A stretch of DNA of 64,000 nt from Robiginitomaculum sp. (GTDB lineage: Bacteria > Pseudomonadota > Alphaproteobacteria > Caulobacterales > Maricaulaceae). Position 1 is the first letter of the stretch. The number at the start of each line of letters is the position of its first letter. The stretch spans positions 84,263 through 148,262 of the forward strand of contig JAESQN010000015.1 of assembly GCA_016765135.1 (NCBI GenBank). The letters are read 5' to 3'. This document shows positions 55,717 to 63,838 of this stretch, piece after piece. The position numbers were made by a program, and so were the translations under genes. The notes under the pieces were generated by a model. The model did not search any database. It saw only the letters and a list, made by a program, of their open reading frames with translations, and was not told the origin of the DNA.

Positions 55717-56520
55717 ATGCTGACAATACTTTCCCCTGCTAAAAAACTTGATCTGGAGCCTGTGCAGGCGGTCATGCCGCCGAGCCAACCCGTGCTGCAC
55801 AGCCACACGGAAATTTTGGCCAAGGCGGCCAAGAAATTGTCTGCCGGGCAATTACAAGACATGATGAAGTTGTCAGACAGTTTGGCCGAGATTAACGCCC
55901 AGCGTTTTAAAACTTTCAGTTTGGACGGGCGCTCAAATTCGGCCAAGCCTGCGGTGCTTACTTTTAACGGTAATGTATATGAGGGGCTGGACGCAGGTTC
56001 ATTGTCTGGCGGGGATATGGAGTTTGCCCAAGGCCATTTACGGATTTTATCGGGCCTATATGGTGTGCTGCGGCCACTGGATTCTATCCAGCCATACCGC
56101 CTGGAAATGGGCCGCAAACTGGCCACCAAGCGCGGGGAAAACCTGTACAAATTTTGGGGGAATATACTCGCACAAAATTTGATGGACGATTTGGGCGGGC
56201 ATAAGCAAAAGGCTTTGATCAATCTGGCCTCCAATGAATATTTTAAGGCCGTCGATAAAAAAACACTGAACGTCCCGGTGATTGAAAGCAAATTTCTCAA
56301 TGTCAAAGACGGCGAGGCCCGCAATTTGATGTATTATGCCAAACGAGCCAGAGGGTTGATGGCGCGGTGGATTATTGAAAACCGAATTGAGCGGCTAGAT
56401 GATCTGCGCGGGTTTGATGTAGAGGGCTACGCCATAAACAACAGCCAAAGCACGCCTGAACTTCTGGTTTTCACCCGCAAGCAACCCCGCCCAAAGGCAA
56501 CACCAAAAAGTAAAACGTGA
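55717..56520 (+). CDS. yaaA: Peroxide stress protein YaaA
   Basis: 267 aa DUF328 protein; E. coli YaaA limits intracellular iron under peroxide stress. Start MLTILSPAKKLDLEP, GLYGVLRPLDSIQPYRLEMG and a C-terminal GYAINNSQSTPELLVFTR are conserved. ATG at 55717 follows AAGGA. Own short 5' gap of 42 bp. Confidence 0.93.
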   Translation: MLTILSPAKKLDLEPVQAVMPPSQPVLHSHTEILAKAAKKLSAGQLQDMMKLSDSLAEINAQRFKTFSLDGRSNSAKPAVLTFNGNVYEGLDAGSLSGGDMEFAQGHLRILSGLYGVLRPLDSIQPYRLEMGRKLATKRGENLYKFWGNILAQNLMDDLGGHKQKALINLASNEYFKAVDKKTLNVPVIESKFLNVKDGEARNLMYYAKRARGLMARWIIENRIERLDDLRGFDVEGYAINNSQSTPELLVFTRKQPRPKATPKSKT

Positions 56521-56575
56521 GCGTATAACTGCGAGGCTCCATTGTTTTTTATTTTTGGTGGTGTATGAAACACAT

Positions 56576-57121
56576 ATGATGATCCGATTTTTCTTGTATA
56601 TATTATTAATCGCAGTTCCGGTTTCGGGGGGTATCTCTGGTTTGGCCTATGGGCAAACCTCTATACCGCCCGCAAATGTGATTTGCAAAACCGGGTCGGA
56701 TGCCAATTTGCCCGAAATCAGATCCCAAGTGGCTGACATGGCTTCGGAATTAAAACGTCTGAAACAGGCACAGCAAAATTCGCGGGCCCGGACGGACAGA
56801 TTGCGCACGGAAATCCTAGCCATTGATCAGGGTCTTAAACCCCTAAGGGAGCGGCACAAATCTGCGGCGGCGCAAGCTAGCAGTTCGACCAGCGCTTACG
56901 CTCTTTACAAAGCCAACTGGCTGGACACGGGCGAGCTTGCCCGGCTCAACGATAAAATCCGCAACCGCAAACAAAAGCACGCCCAGTACAAAACCGTCCG
57001 GGCGGGTTATCAAAACGAAAAAACCGCCTTTGAAGCCTTAAGGGCTAAATACCAATATATCGCTCGCGACCTACTTGACCGCGACCGCGATTGTGCCGCC
57101 GCGCAAGCAGCATTGAGATAA
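56576..57121 (+). CDS. Exported coiled-coil protein
   Basis: 181 aa, unrecognised. N-terminal hydrophobic segment and probable signal peptide (about 1-28, ending LAYG-QT), then heptad-rich helices (about 40-175; ASELKRLKQAQQNSRARTDRLRTEIL and DKIRNRKQKHAQYK). Two Cys flank the helices (VICKTG, DRDCAAA). The start at 56576 is preferred over the TTG at 56555. Confidence 0.65.
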   Translation: MMIRFFLYILLIAVPVSGGISGLAYGQTSIPPANVICKTGSDANLPEIRSQVADMASELKRLKQAQQNSRARTDRLRTEILAIDQGLKPLRERHKSAAAQASSSTSAYALYKANWLDTGELARLNDKIRNRKQKHAQYKTVRAGYQNEKTAFEALRAKYQYIARDLLDRDRDCAAAQAALR

Positions 57122-57156
57122 GAGCGCAGACGGCGCTTGGCTGACGCTATGGTCAG

Positions 57157-57831
57157 CTAGTCCACGGTTTTTATAATCAGATTGCTTCCCTGGGCGCGGC
57201 CTGAATTTACGGCGCGAGAGACTTCATGAAACCCGAGGTCATCACTGCCCAGCATATGGGCTATCGTGCGTTCTGCTTTCACGTCCGGGTCGAGCCAGTT
57301 TTGCCATTGGTCGGGCGGGAGGCGCACGGGCATACGGTGATGTAGATGTTTGATCGGGCCTACGGCGGGCGTGGTCAGGATTGTGAAAGACAATAAAGTG
57401 ATGCCCTCATCCACCCGCCACTGATCCCACAACCCGGCGAATGCGGATAATTCTCCGTCCTCCGGATGGATATAATAGGGGGTTTTGGGGCTGGTGACGC
57501 CCTCCCATTCATACCAACCGTTCATGGGGATAAGGGCGCGGCGGCGTTTCCACGGGGTGCGGAAACTGGGTTTTTCAAATGCGGTTTCCGTACGGGCGTT
57601 AAATAAAGGTTTCCCTGTTGGAAGTTCCTTACGCCAATGGGGGTGTAATCCCCAACGCATGGGCACGATGGTGCGTGCTCCCTGACCGTTTAGGGCGACC
57701 ACCGGAGCCACCACTGCCGGGGCCATATTCCAGCTCGGTTCCCACGTCCACAGCCCTTCATGGGCAATTTCACCGCCAAAATAAGCGGTAATGTCCGCTA
57801 AACTTGCCGCCAGTACATATCGTCCGCACAT
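57157..57831 (-). CDS. SOS response-associated peptidase (YedK/HMCES, SRAP)
   Basis: 224 aa. Begins MCGRYV, so Cys2 becomes the N-terminal catalytic residue that crosslinks abasic sites in ssDNA. NARTETAFEKPSF and PMNGWYEWEG are present, with an HHRMPV His late. ATG at 57831 follows GGAGG; the longer frame starting MEAYM would mask Cys2 and is rejected. Confidence 0.94.
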   Translation of the reverse strand: MCGRYVLAASLADITAYFGGEIAHEGLWTWEPSWNMAPAVVAPVVALNGQGARTIVPMRWGLHPHWRKELPTGKPLFNARTETAFEKPSFRTPWKRRRALIPMNGWYEWEGVTSPKTPYYIHPEDGELSAFAGLWDQWRVDEGITLLSFTILTTPAVGPIKHLHHRMPVRLPPDQWQNWLDPDVKAERTIAHMLGSDDLGFHEVSRAVNSGRAQGSNLIIKTVD

Positions 57832-57898
57832 GTAAGCCTCCATATTTCAAATGCAAAAAACACATGACACGGGGCGATGATACACGTAAGATAGACTT

Positions 57899-58348
57899 AT
57901 GAAACGAGTTTTACTTATATTGGTTTTTCTATTTGTTAGTCCGGCAGCAGCGCAGACGGACGGCCCGAAACAAGGCGAACAGCCCAAACTTGACCCCCAA
58001 GTAATCACCCGCCAAATCGAGACTCGTATTGACAAAAATATGACGAGCATGACTGGTTTGGTCGAGGCTATGGCCAATAATCTTGGGCAATTGCATCATC
58101 TGCGTACGCTTTGTTTTGGCAGTGACGACCAGAAATGGCGCATGGTGGCATCAGATATGATGCGCATCGAAGCCCCCGAAAACCCGTCCTACCACCGCCA
58201 GCTCATCCGTGCTTTCAACGCCGGATATTACGCCCAAAAAGATCGCAACCAAGCCTGCACCCAAATGGTCGCCCTGGACGTAGCCGCCTTGTCGGAAAAC
58301 GGGCGGCGGTTGTCGGTGATGCTGGGTGATCCGTATCGGGAGAGGTAG
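57899..58348 (+). CDS. TIGR02301 family exported protein
   Basis: 149 aa with a signal peptide (about 1-18, AAA-QT). The block LGQLHHLRTLCFGSDDQKWRMVASDMM, followed by IEAPENPSYHRQLIRAFNAGY, matches the alphaproteobacterial family TIGR02301 as I know it. Two Cys (about 71 and 120) may pair. Function unknown. Confidence 0.8.
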   Translation: MKRVLLILVFLFVSPAAAQTDGPKQGEQPKLDPQVITRQIETRIDKNMTSMTGLVEAMANNLGQLHHLRTLCFGSDDQKWRMVASDMMRIEAPENPSYHRQLIRAFNAGYYAQKDRNQACTQMVALDVAALSENGRRLSVMLGDPYRER

Positions 58349-58370
58349 GCACATTGTTTGGCGTTACATC

Positions 58371-58401
58371 TTGACAAATTACATGTTACGGATTATGTAA
58401 C
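58371..58401 (+). promoter_or_regulatory. higBA promoter with operator, likely leaderless
   Basis: TTGACA (58371-58376), 17-bp spacer, TATGTA (58394-58399). The inverted repeat GTTAC-N7-GTAAC (58385-58401) overlaps the -10, as expected for TA autorepression. The start point would fall on or near the ATG at 58405, so the toxin mRNA may be leaderless. Confidence 0.6.
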
Positions 58402-58404
58402 GAC

Positions 58405-58683
58405 ATGATACAAAGCTTTGCTGATAAAAACACTGCGGCTTTATTTGACAGGCGGCGTGTACGCAAATTCGCGGCTTTTGAACGTAGCGCCAGGCATAAA
58501 CTTGAAATGCTTCATGCGGCACTGGTTTTGGATGAATTGCGTTCACCACCCGGCAATAGATTAGAGGCGCTGAAGGGTAACAGGAAAGGTCAGTTTTCCA
58601 TTCGAATCAATGGTCAATGGCGGATTTGTTTCATCTGGAAAGAAAATGGGCCACACGAAGTTGAAATTGTGGACTATCACTAG
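58405..58683 (+). CDS. higB: HigB/RelE-family toxin
   Basis: 92 aa RelE-fold mRNA interferase: LEALKGNRKGQFSIRINGQWRICFIW ... VEIVDYH is the HigB core, with the Arg and His that line the active site. The antitoxin gene follows after 37 bp. Toxin-first order is the normal higBA order. Confidence 0.88.
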   Translation: MIQSFADKNTAALFDRRRVRKFAAFERSARHKLEMLHAALVLDELRSPPGNRLEALKGNRKGQFSIRINGQWRICFIWKENGPHEVEIVDYH

Positions 58684-58720
58684 AAATAAGAAAGTAAATA
58701 AGTAAGCGAAGGAGAACGAC

Positions 58721-59011
58721 ATGGCACAACTGGCACCCATACATCCGGGAGAAATTCTCAAAGAGGAATTTTTGGTACCGCTTGGTATTTCTGCAACAGC
58801 ATTCGCCAAGGCACTTGGTGTGCCGCCGAACCGGATAACCCGTATTTTAGGTGGCGCGTCGGCGATCACGGCGGATACGTCCATCAGGTTGGGGCGAGCC
58901 TTGCGAACATCACCAGAATTTTGGATGAATTTACAGTCCCGTTACGAATTGCAAATGGCTGAAGATGCGTTGCCAAAACTAAACCACATTAAGCCTGTTT
59001 TTGCAGCATGA
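58721..59011 (+). CDS. higA: HigA-type antitoxin
   Basis: 96 aa XRE-family helix-turn-helix protein. IHPGEILKEEFLVPLGISATAFAKALGVPPNRITRIL is the HigA signature. Probably binds the palindrome at 58385-58401 and blocks HigB. AAGGAG precedes the ATG. Its stop overlaps the pyrC start (ATGA at 59008). Confidence 0.9.
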   Translation: MAQLAPIHPGEILKEEFLVPLGISATAFAKALGVPPNRITRILGGASAITADTSIRLGRALRTSPEFWMNLQSRYELQMAEDALPKLNHIKPVFAA

Positions 59012-60057
59012 ACGATAAAAACACTCTTACAATCACCCAGCCGGACGATTGGCATGTGCATGTTCGGGACGGAGATATGTTGGCGGGGGTGGTTAATTTT
59101 ACGGCCCGGCAATTTGGCCGGGCGATTATTATGCCCAATTTGGCGCCGCCGATTACCAATGCCCAGGCGGCGCGGGAATACCGCGTCCGTATATTGGCGG
59201 CGGTTGATAATCAGCATGATTTCACGCCGCTTATGACTTGTTATCTGACCGACAATATTGACCCTGGGGAAATAGAGACGGGCTTTGCGGACGGCGTATT
59301 TACGGCTTGCAAATTATATCCGGCGGGGGCCACCACCAACTCCGATCACGGGGTTACGGATATTGGCAAGATCGCAAATGTTCTGGAAACCATGCAGCGC
59401 ATAGGCATGCCTTTGTTGGTGCACGGCGAAGTGACGGACGGGGACATCGACATATTTGACCGCGAAGCCGTGTTTATTGATCGTATTATGAGTAAAATCA
59501 CCAGGGATTTTCCGGCGCTCAAAATCGTGTTTGAACACATCACCACGAAACAGGCCGTGGCTTTTGTGCAAGAAAGTGGCACCAATATCGCCGCCACTAT
59601 CACACCCCATCATCTGGTTTATAACCGCAGTGCTATGTTTGAGGGCGGTATCAGGCCGCACCTGTATTGCTTGCCCATTGCCAAGCGGGAAGTCCATAGG
59701 CTGGCTTTGCGGACAGCCGCCACGTCTGGTTCAGCGAAGTTCTTTTTGGGTACGGATAGCGCGCCTCATAGTGTTGGCGCTAAGCAATCTGCGTGTGGTT
59801 GTGCCGGTGTGTTCAATGCACCATTTGCTCTGGAGAGTTATGCCGCGACATTTGAGCAAGAAAATGCGCTGGACAAGCTGGAGGGCTTTGCTTCTATCTA
59901 CGGCCCGCGTTTTTACGGGCTGGAGCCGAACAAGCGCAAAATTGTTCTGGAGCGGACTGAAATAGAAATCCCAAAAACTTTGGACATTACGGATACACAA
60001 ATCATCCCGTTCCACAGCGGCGAGAGGCTCAATTGGCGGTTCGTGGGCCTAGTTTAG
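59008..60057 (+). CDS. pyrC: Dihydroorotase, type II
   Basis: 349 aa (E. coli PyrC is 348). HxH in DDWHVHVRDG, the carboxylated-Lys segment CKLYPAGATTNSDHGV and a later FLGTDSAPH. Third enzyme of pyrimidine synthesis. Translation is coupled to higA by the 4-bp overlap, so it likely depends partly on the higBA promoter. Confidence 0.96.
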   Translation: MNDKNTLTITQPDDWHVHVRDGDMLAGVVNFTARQFGRAIIMPNLAPPITNAQAAREYRVRILAAVDNQHDFTPLMTCYLTDNIDPGEIETGFADGVFTACKLYPAGATTNSDHGVTDIGKIANVLETMQRIGMPLLVHGEVTDGDIDIFDREAVFIDRIMSKITRDFPALKIVFEHITTKQAVAFVQESGTNIAATITPHHLVYNRSAMFEGGIRPHLYCLPIAKREVHRLALRTAATSGSAKFFLGTDSAPHSVGAKQSACGCAGVFNAPFALESYAATFEQENALDKLEGFASIYGPRFYGLEPNKRKIVLERTEIEIPKTLDITDTQIIPFHSGERLNWRFVGLV

Positions 60058-60064
60058 GAAAACT

Positions 60065-60904
60065 TTAGGAGAAATCCAAAATCTGCGTGACCGGTGCGTG
60101 GTCGGATGGGCGTTCCCAGAGGCGGCACGGGCGGTGGATTTCGTGACCTGCGGCCATGGCATTTTCCGCCGAGGTTTTGAGGGCAGGACTGACCCAAATA
60201 TGATCGAGCCGTCTGCCTCTATCTGATTTATTGATATCGCGGGAGCGGTATGACCACCAGCTATGTAGCTTGACATCGCCTGGTGTGAAAATCCGTGCGC
60301 AATCCGTGAAACTACCGCATGCTAGGAGCTTGTTTAAAATGTCCACCTCACCCGGGGTGTGGCTGACGACTTTGAGGAGCTGTTTGTGTGACCAGACATC
60401 ATTTTCGTGGGGCGCAATATTGAAATCCCCGACCAGAACTTGCCTGGCGTCCTCGCTCGAACGCTCGCCAAAATAATCAATCATCCGGTCAATGAAATCC
60501 ATCTTGTGGGCGAATTTGGGATTGGCTTTAACGTCCGGCTCATCTCCGCCCGCCGGGATGTAGAAATTATGAAATTCGAAATTGTGGCTCCCGCCCAAAT
60601 CCACTTTGGTGCTTACATGGCGAGCATGGCCTTCGGGGCAAAAGTCCGTATCCATACGGGTGAGGGGGAATTTGGAAACCGTAGCCGCGCCGTGCATACC
60701 TTTTTGACCGGAAATTTCTATATGCTCAAACCCCATAGCTCTAAATTCGTCGTAGGGGAATTGTTCTTCAAGGCACTTGATCTCTTGCAGTCCGATAATA
60801 TCTGGCCTCTGTTCTTCGGTGAAGCGGGCAATTTGCGGCGCACGCAAGCGAACGGAGTTTACATTCCAACTGGTGAGTTTTATCTTTTTTTGGGATTTTA
60901 TCAT
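60065..60904 (-). CDS. xth: Exodeoxyribonuclease III
   Basis: 279 aa AP endonuclease and 3' exonuclease. SWNVNSVRLR, GLQEIKC (metal-binding Glu), GDFNIAP, RLDHIWVSPAL and SDHAPV are the Xth motifs. Starts 41 bp after the lolA stop; lolA-xth is a common alphaproteobacterial pair. Convergent with pyrC. Confidence 0.96.
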   Translation of the reverse strand: MIKSQKKIKLTSWNVNSVRLRAPQIARFTEEQRPDIIGLQEIKCLEEQFPYDEFRAMGFEHIEISGQKGMHGAATVSKFPLTRMDTDFCPEGHARHVSTKVDLGGSHNFEFHNFYIPAGGDEPDVKANPKFAHKMDFIDRMIDYFGERSSEDARQVLVGDFNIAPHENDVWSHKQLLKVVSHTPGEVDILNKLLACGSFTDCARIFTPGDVKLHSWWSYRSRDINKSDRGRRLDHIWVSPALKTSAENAMAAGHEIHRPCRLWERPSDHAPVTQILDFS

Positions 60905-60945
60905 GGACGGGACATTACGCCCCGTAACATAAAGTGCAAGTGTGA

Positions 60946-61629
60946 TTATTGTCTGCGTCGGCGCGGGGCATCACGCAAAACGAACAGACGCGGGTGAAGG
61001 CGTTGGTTATATTGCAAATCTGACAACAAGATTTTGGTTTGCTGGCCAAAGCCGTCATGAACGATCCATTCGCGCAGGGCCAATGTGCTTGGGTCAAAGA
61101 TCATGGTGATAGCCCCGTCCATTTCCCCGCTGCCGTCCTTTGCGGTGATGCTGACGGCATCTATGGTTTTTTGTAAAGAAACCACTTCCACATCATCTTC
61201 AAGCTTGACGGTTTCAGCCAGGAAGAACGCCAGCGGTGTGGCTTTGAGCGGTACTCGGTCTTTGGTGTCCAGTGCCGTGTCGATTTGGGTTAAAGTTACA
61301 CCGTCCGAAACCATAAGCAAGGTAGCGGGCGCATCATATTCAAACCGGATTTTGCCGGGGCGTTTTAAATACACCTTGCCTTGGGAAAACGAACCATCCG
61401 AACCGTATTGGGCAAACCGGCCTGAAAAACTGGCCGTCGCGTTCATGGCCGCGTCTATGCGCGCTAAATCCTGGGGCACTGTATTTGGGTGGGTGAAGGC
61501 GGGCAGGCGTTGGGCCTGCGTGGCTTGCGCATTTGGTTGCGGTGTTTGCGCACCAGTGCTCAAAGATGTCCCAAGGGTCGCAGCGCTAAGCAAACTCGCC
61601 AAAGCTGATTTAAATATAATACGTTTCAT
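60946..61629 (-). CDS. lolA: Outer-membrane lipoprotein carrier LolA
   Basis: 227 aa periplasmic chaperone that takes lipoproteins from LolCDE to LolB. Signal peptide to about 27. MNATASFSGRFAQYGSDGSFSQGKVYLKRPGKIRFEY is the LolA core. ATG at 61629. The upstream 22-bp sequence with AAAGGA is tandemly doubled (61629-61672), which duplicates the ribosome binding site. The usual ftsK neighbour is absent. Confidence 0.9.
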   Translation of the reverse strand: MKRIIFKSALASLLSAATLGTSLSTGAQTPQPNAQATQAQRLPAFTHPNTVPQDLARIDAAMNATASFSGRFAQYGSDGSFSQGKVYLKRPGKIRFEYDAPATLLMVSDGVTLTQIDTALDTKDRVPLKATPLAFFLAETVKLEDDVEVVSLQKTIDAVSITAKDGSGEMDGAITMIFDPSTLALREWIVHDGFGQQTKILLSDLQYNQRLHPRLFVLRDAPRRRRQ

Positions 61630-61675
61630 AGCAATTCCTTTGTCCCTTACTAGCAATTCCTTTGTCCCTTACTAG
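61629..61675. repeat. Tandem 22-bp repeat at the lolA start
   Basis: Two perfect copies (61629-61650, 61651-61672) of a unit starting TAGCAATTCCTTTGTCCCTT, plus a partial third. Read on the minus strand it doubles the AAAGGA Shine-Dalgarno ahead of lolA. Confidence 0.85.
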
Positions 61676-61824
61676 CAAATTCAACCTGTACATAAAGTGA
61701 ATTTTACGGTTAGATTATAGTCATATGCGTTAAACTTGTGTAATAAATACGGAAGCCTGTTTTCCAACGCCCGAGCTTCACACCCATGTGATGTGATTGT
61801 GTTTGGTGTTTTTGGGGGGGCTAG

Positions 61825-61890
61825 GATATGCAAAGTTATGAAATAAGATATGCAAAGTTATGAAATAGGATATGTAAAGTTATGAAATTT
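61825..61890 (+). repeat. Three tandem 22-bp repeats ending in the DUF1223 start codon
   Basis: Units at 61825, 61847 and 61869, each with the core ATG-(C/T)AAAGTTATGAAAT. In the first two copies ATG AAA is followed by TAA or TAG (61838-61846, 61860-61868), giving Met-Lys-stop mini-ORFs; in the third ATG AAA TTT begins the real gene at 61882. Confidence 0.85.
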
Positions 61891-62646
61891 ATTAAACCGA
61901 TCATTATATTTATAGCCGCGTCATTGGTAACAATTGCGTCGATGTTTGCCTTGGCCAGTTCGCCGCAGTCTCAACTGGAAGCTCGGCAAAAAACTCACCT
62001 GGGTTCTGTTAATGTCTCCACCCCGGTTACCGTGTTGGAACTGTTTACCTCCCAGGGCTGTTCGTCCTGTCCTGCGGCCAATAAATTTGTCCGCGAACTG
62101 GACGGCGGGCCAGATTTGCTCACCTTGTCCTATAGTGTTGATTATTGGGACTATCTGGGCTGGAAGGATACATTCGGTAAACCGGAATTTTCCAAGTATC
62201 AACGTACATATGGCAAGCGATTTGATGGCGCGGTTTATACGCCGCAAATGGTGGTCAACGGCAAAATACATGCCGCTCGCTTTACAGGCAAAAAAGTGCG
62301 CAGTTTGAAGCTGGGTAATGGCCCTAACATTCACATTGGTGTCAGCGACGGCGGTATAGGTGTAAAAATTACGCCGCAAGATACGTTAGAAAAAACCTGG
62401 AATGTCATGGCGGTGCGCTATCGTCCGGGCATCCAAAGCGTCCCGGTTAAGCGCGGCGAAAATTCCGGACGCACCATCAAACTGGCTAATGTGGTGCAGA
62501 CCGGCAAGGAAATTGGCAAGGTTGGTGGCGGCAAAAGCTTTAGCGTGCAGATCGAAACCTTAAAGCCAGACGAGGCTTTGGCGATTTTGGTGCAAGACGG
62601 CCCCGGTGGTCCAATCTTGAGCGCCGCCAATTATGTACCTGGGTAA
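61882..62646 (+). CDS. DUF1223 thioredoxin-like exported protein
   Basis: 254 aa. N-terminal hydrophobic segment (about 5-25), then ELFTSQGCSSCPAANKF (CxxC at 60 and 63) and YWDYLGWKDTFGKPEFSKYQ ... YTPQMVVNG, the DUF1223 pattern. Periplasmic redox protein by prediction; substrate unknown. Its start lies in the third copy of a 22-bp repeat. Confidence 0.86.
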   Translation: MKFIKPIIIFIAASLVTIASMFALASSPQSQLEARQKTHLGSVNVSTPVTVLELFTSQGCSSCPAANKFVRELDGGPDLLTLSYSVDYWDYLGWKDTFGKPEFSKYQRTYGKRFDGAVYTPQMVVNGKIHAARFTGKKVRSLKLGNGPNIHIGVSDGGIGVKITPQDTLEKTWNVMAVRYRPGIQSVPVKRGENSGRTIKLANVVQTGKEIGKVGGGKSFSVQIETLKPDEALAILVQDGPGGPILSAANYVPG

Positions 62647-62702
62647 TTTGCTCTAAATTAAAATTACGTTCTTTTCTTCCTCCGCAAATTGGAGAGAGAA
62701 AC

Positions 62703-62948
62703 CAAAAAACCCTGCCGGTGGGAGCGGCAGGGTTTGAAAATGCGGCCCAGTATGTGGACCCTTATAACGTGGGAAAAAAGAGCGGAAGGCCAAAACCCGG
62801 GGGCTGGGGGGCTGAAAAAACCGTGTCTTGTTTGTGCCTTCCGTTCAGTAAAACCTGTATGCACCTCTATCTTGTCACAAAGAGGGCGCAAATAAGGCAA
62901 TATTGTGGCACAGGTTAATTCTCGGTAAGGTGGTTAATGGGAGGTTAA
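62703..62948. repeat. Duplicated intergenic element, copy 1
   Basis: Block A (62703-62733) contains the hairpin CCCTGCCG / CGGCAGGG; block B (62783-62834) is 52 bp and identical to 63949-64000; block C (62918-62948, starting ATTCTCGGTAAGGTGG) matches 63839-63869. CGGAAGGC (62783-62790) pairs with GCCTTCCG (62836-62843), closing a large loop. Hairpin A is preceded by A6, so on the minus strand it is a terminator (T6). No gene seen in 62647-62994. Confidence 0.7.
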
Positions 62949-62994
62949 TTTTTTTAGAACCGCACAGCTTCTAAAAATAGGGTGCGTCTGACAG

Positions 62995-63720
62995 CTAACC
63001 TCCGAATTTTGGAAGAACTTTACCGGTTTCCTTACGGTATTGTAAATAACCCTCACCATGCTCGGCAACAAGATCACGTTCTTCAAACCATAGGCCAACA
63101 AAAATATAGATGGTGAAGCCTATGCTCAAAACTATTTGAGTGTTTGTCATAGTCGGCGTGGCCCAAATACCTATCAACACACCTGTTTGGATGGGATGAC
63201 GTATATATTTATACATGGCGCGCTTTGTGAATTTAAGAGGTGGGCGCGGGCTGTTTTTAAAATTGAGAAATACTTGCCTTAATCCAAATAGATCAAAATG
63301 ATTGATAGCAAATGTAGCGCCCAAGAGAAAAACCCAGCCGAAGATGAAAATCGCCCATAATATATAGGCTATGCTGGTCGTTTCAATGTGCCAAATCTGA
63401 CCTGGAACCGCTTGCCAAAAAGCTATCAGTGCAACGCTTGTTAGACCTGCCATTAGAATATAGGTGGAGCGTTCAGCTGCTTCGGGGATAATTTTTGTCA
63501 AAGCGCGTTTAAAGCCTGGCCTGGCCATACCAGTGTGTATACCGCCCCAAATGACAACCAATATACTATTCCATAAGACCGGGTTCACGCCGCCGCCTTT
63601 TCCGGCTAGCCAGAACCCGTAAGGGATGAGGCCCGCCAAAGCTAAAATAATACATGCTAGGCCAATAACGCCCAGAAAATAGGATGCGATCCCATATAAT
63701 AAAATCAAAGTTCTTTTCAT
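62995..63720 (-). CDS. Membrane methyltransferase, MddA/NnrU-like
   Basis: 241 aa with about six hydrophobic segments. The C-terminal RHPIQTGVLIGIWATPTM and later FEERDLVAEHGEGYLQYRKETGKVLP belong to the isoprenylcysteine methyltransferase-like superfamily, closest in layout to methanethiol S-methyltransferase (MddA) or NnrU. SAM-dependent by family. It lies between copies of block C of the repeated element (62918-62948, 63839-63869). Confidence 0.78.
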   Translation of the reverse strand: MKRTLILLYGIASYFLGVIGLACIILALAGLIPYGFWLAGKGGGVNPVLWNSILVVIWGGIHTGMARPGFKRALTKIIPEAAERSTYILMAGLTSVALIAFWQAVPGQIWHIETTSIAYILWAIFIFGWVFLLGATFAINHFDLFGLRQVFLNFKNSPRPPLKFTKRAMYKYIRHPIQTGVLIGIWATPTMTNTQIVLSIGFTIYIFVGLWFEERDLVAEHGEGYLQYRKETGKVLPKFGG

Positions 63721-63838
63721 AGCCAGCCCCTTTTATCTTTTCAGGGTAGCTAATTATTAGTTTTTGCCCTGAAAACCAATTTATGGGAGGTTCTGTAACA
63801 TTTTTTTGGGTAACAAGCAATATGCTATACTTGCTGCT

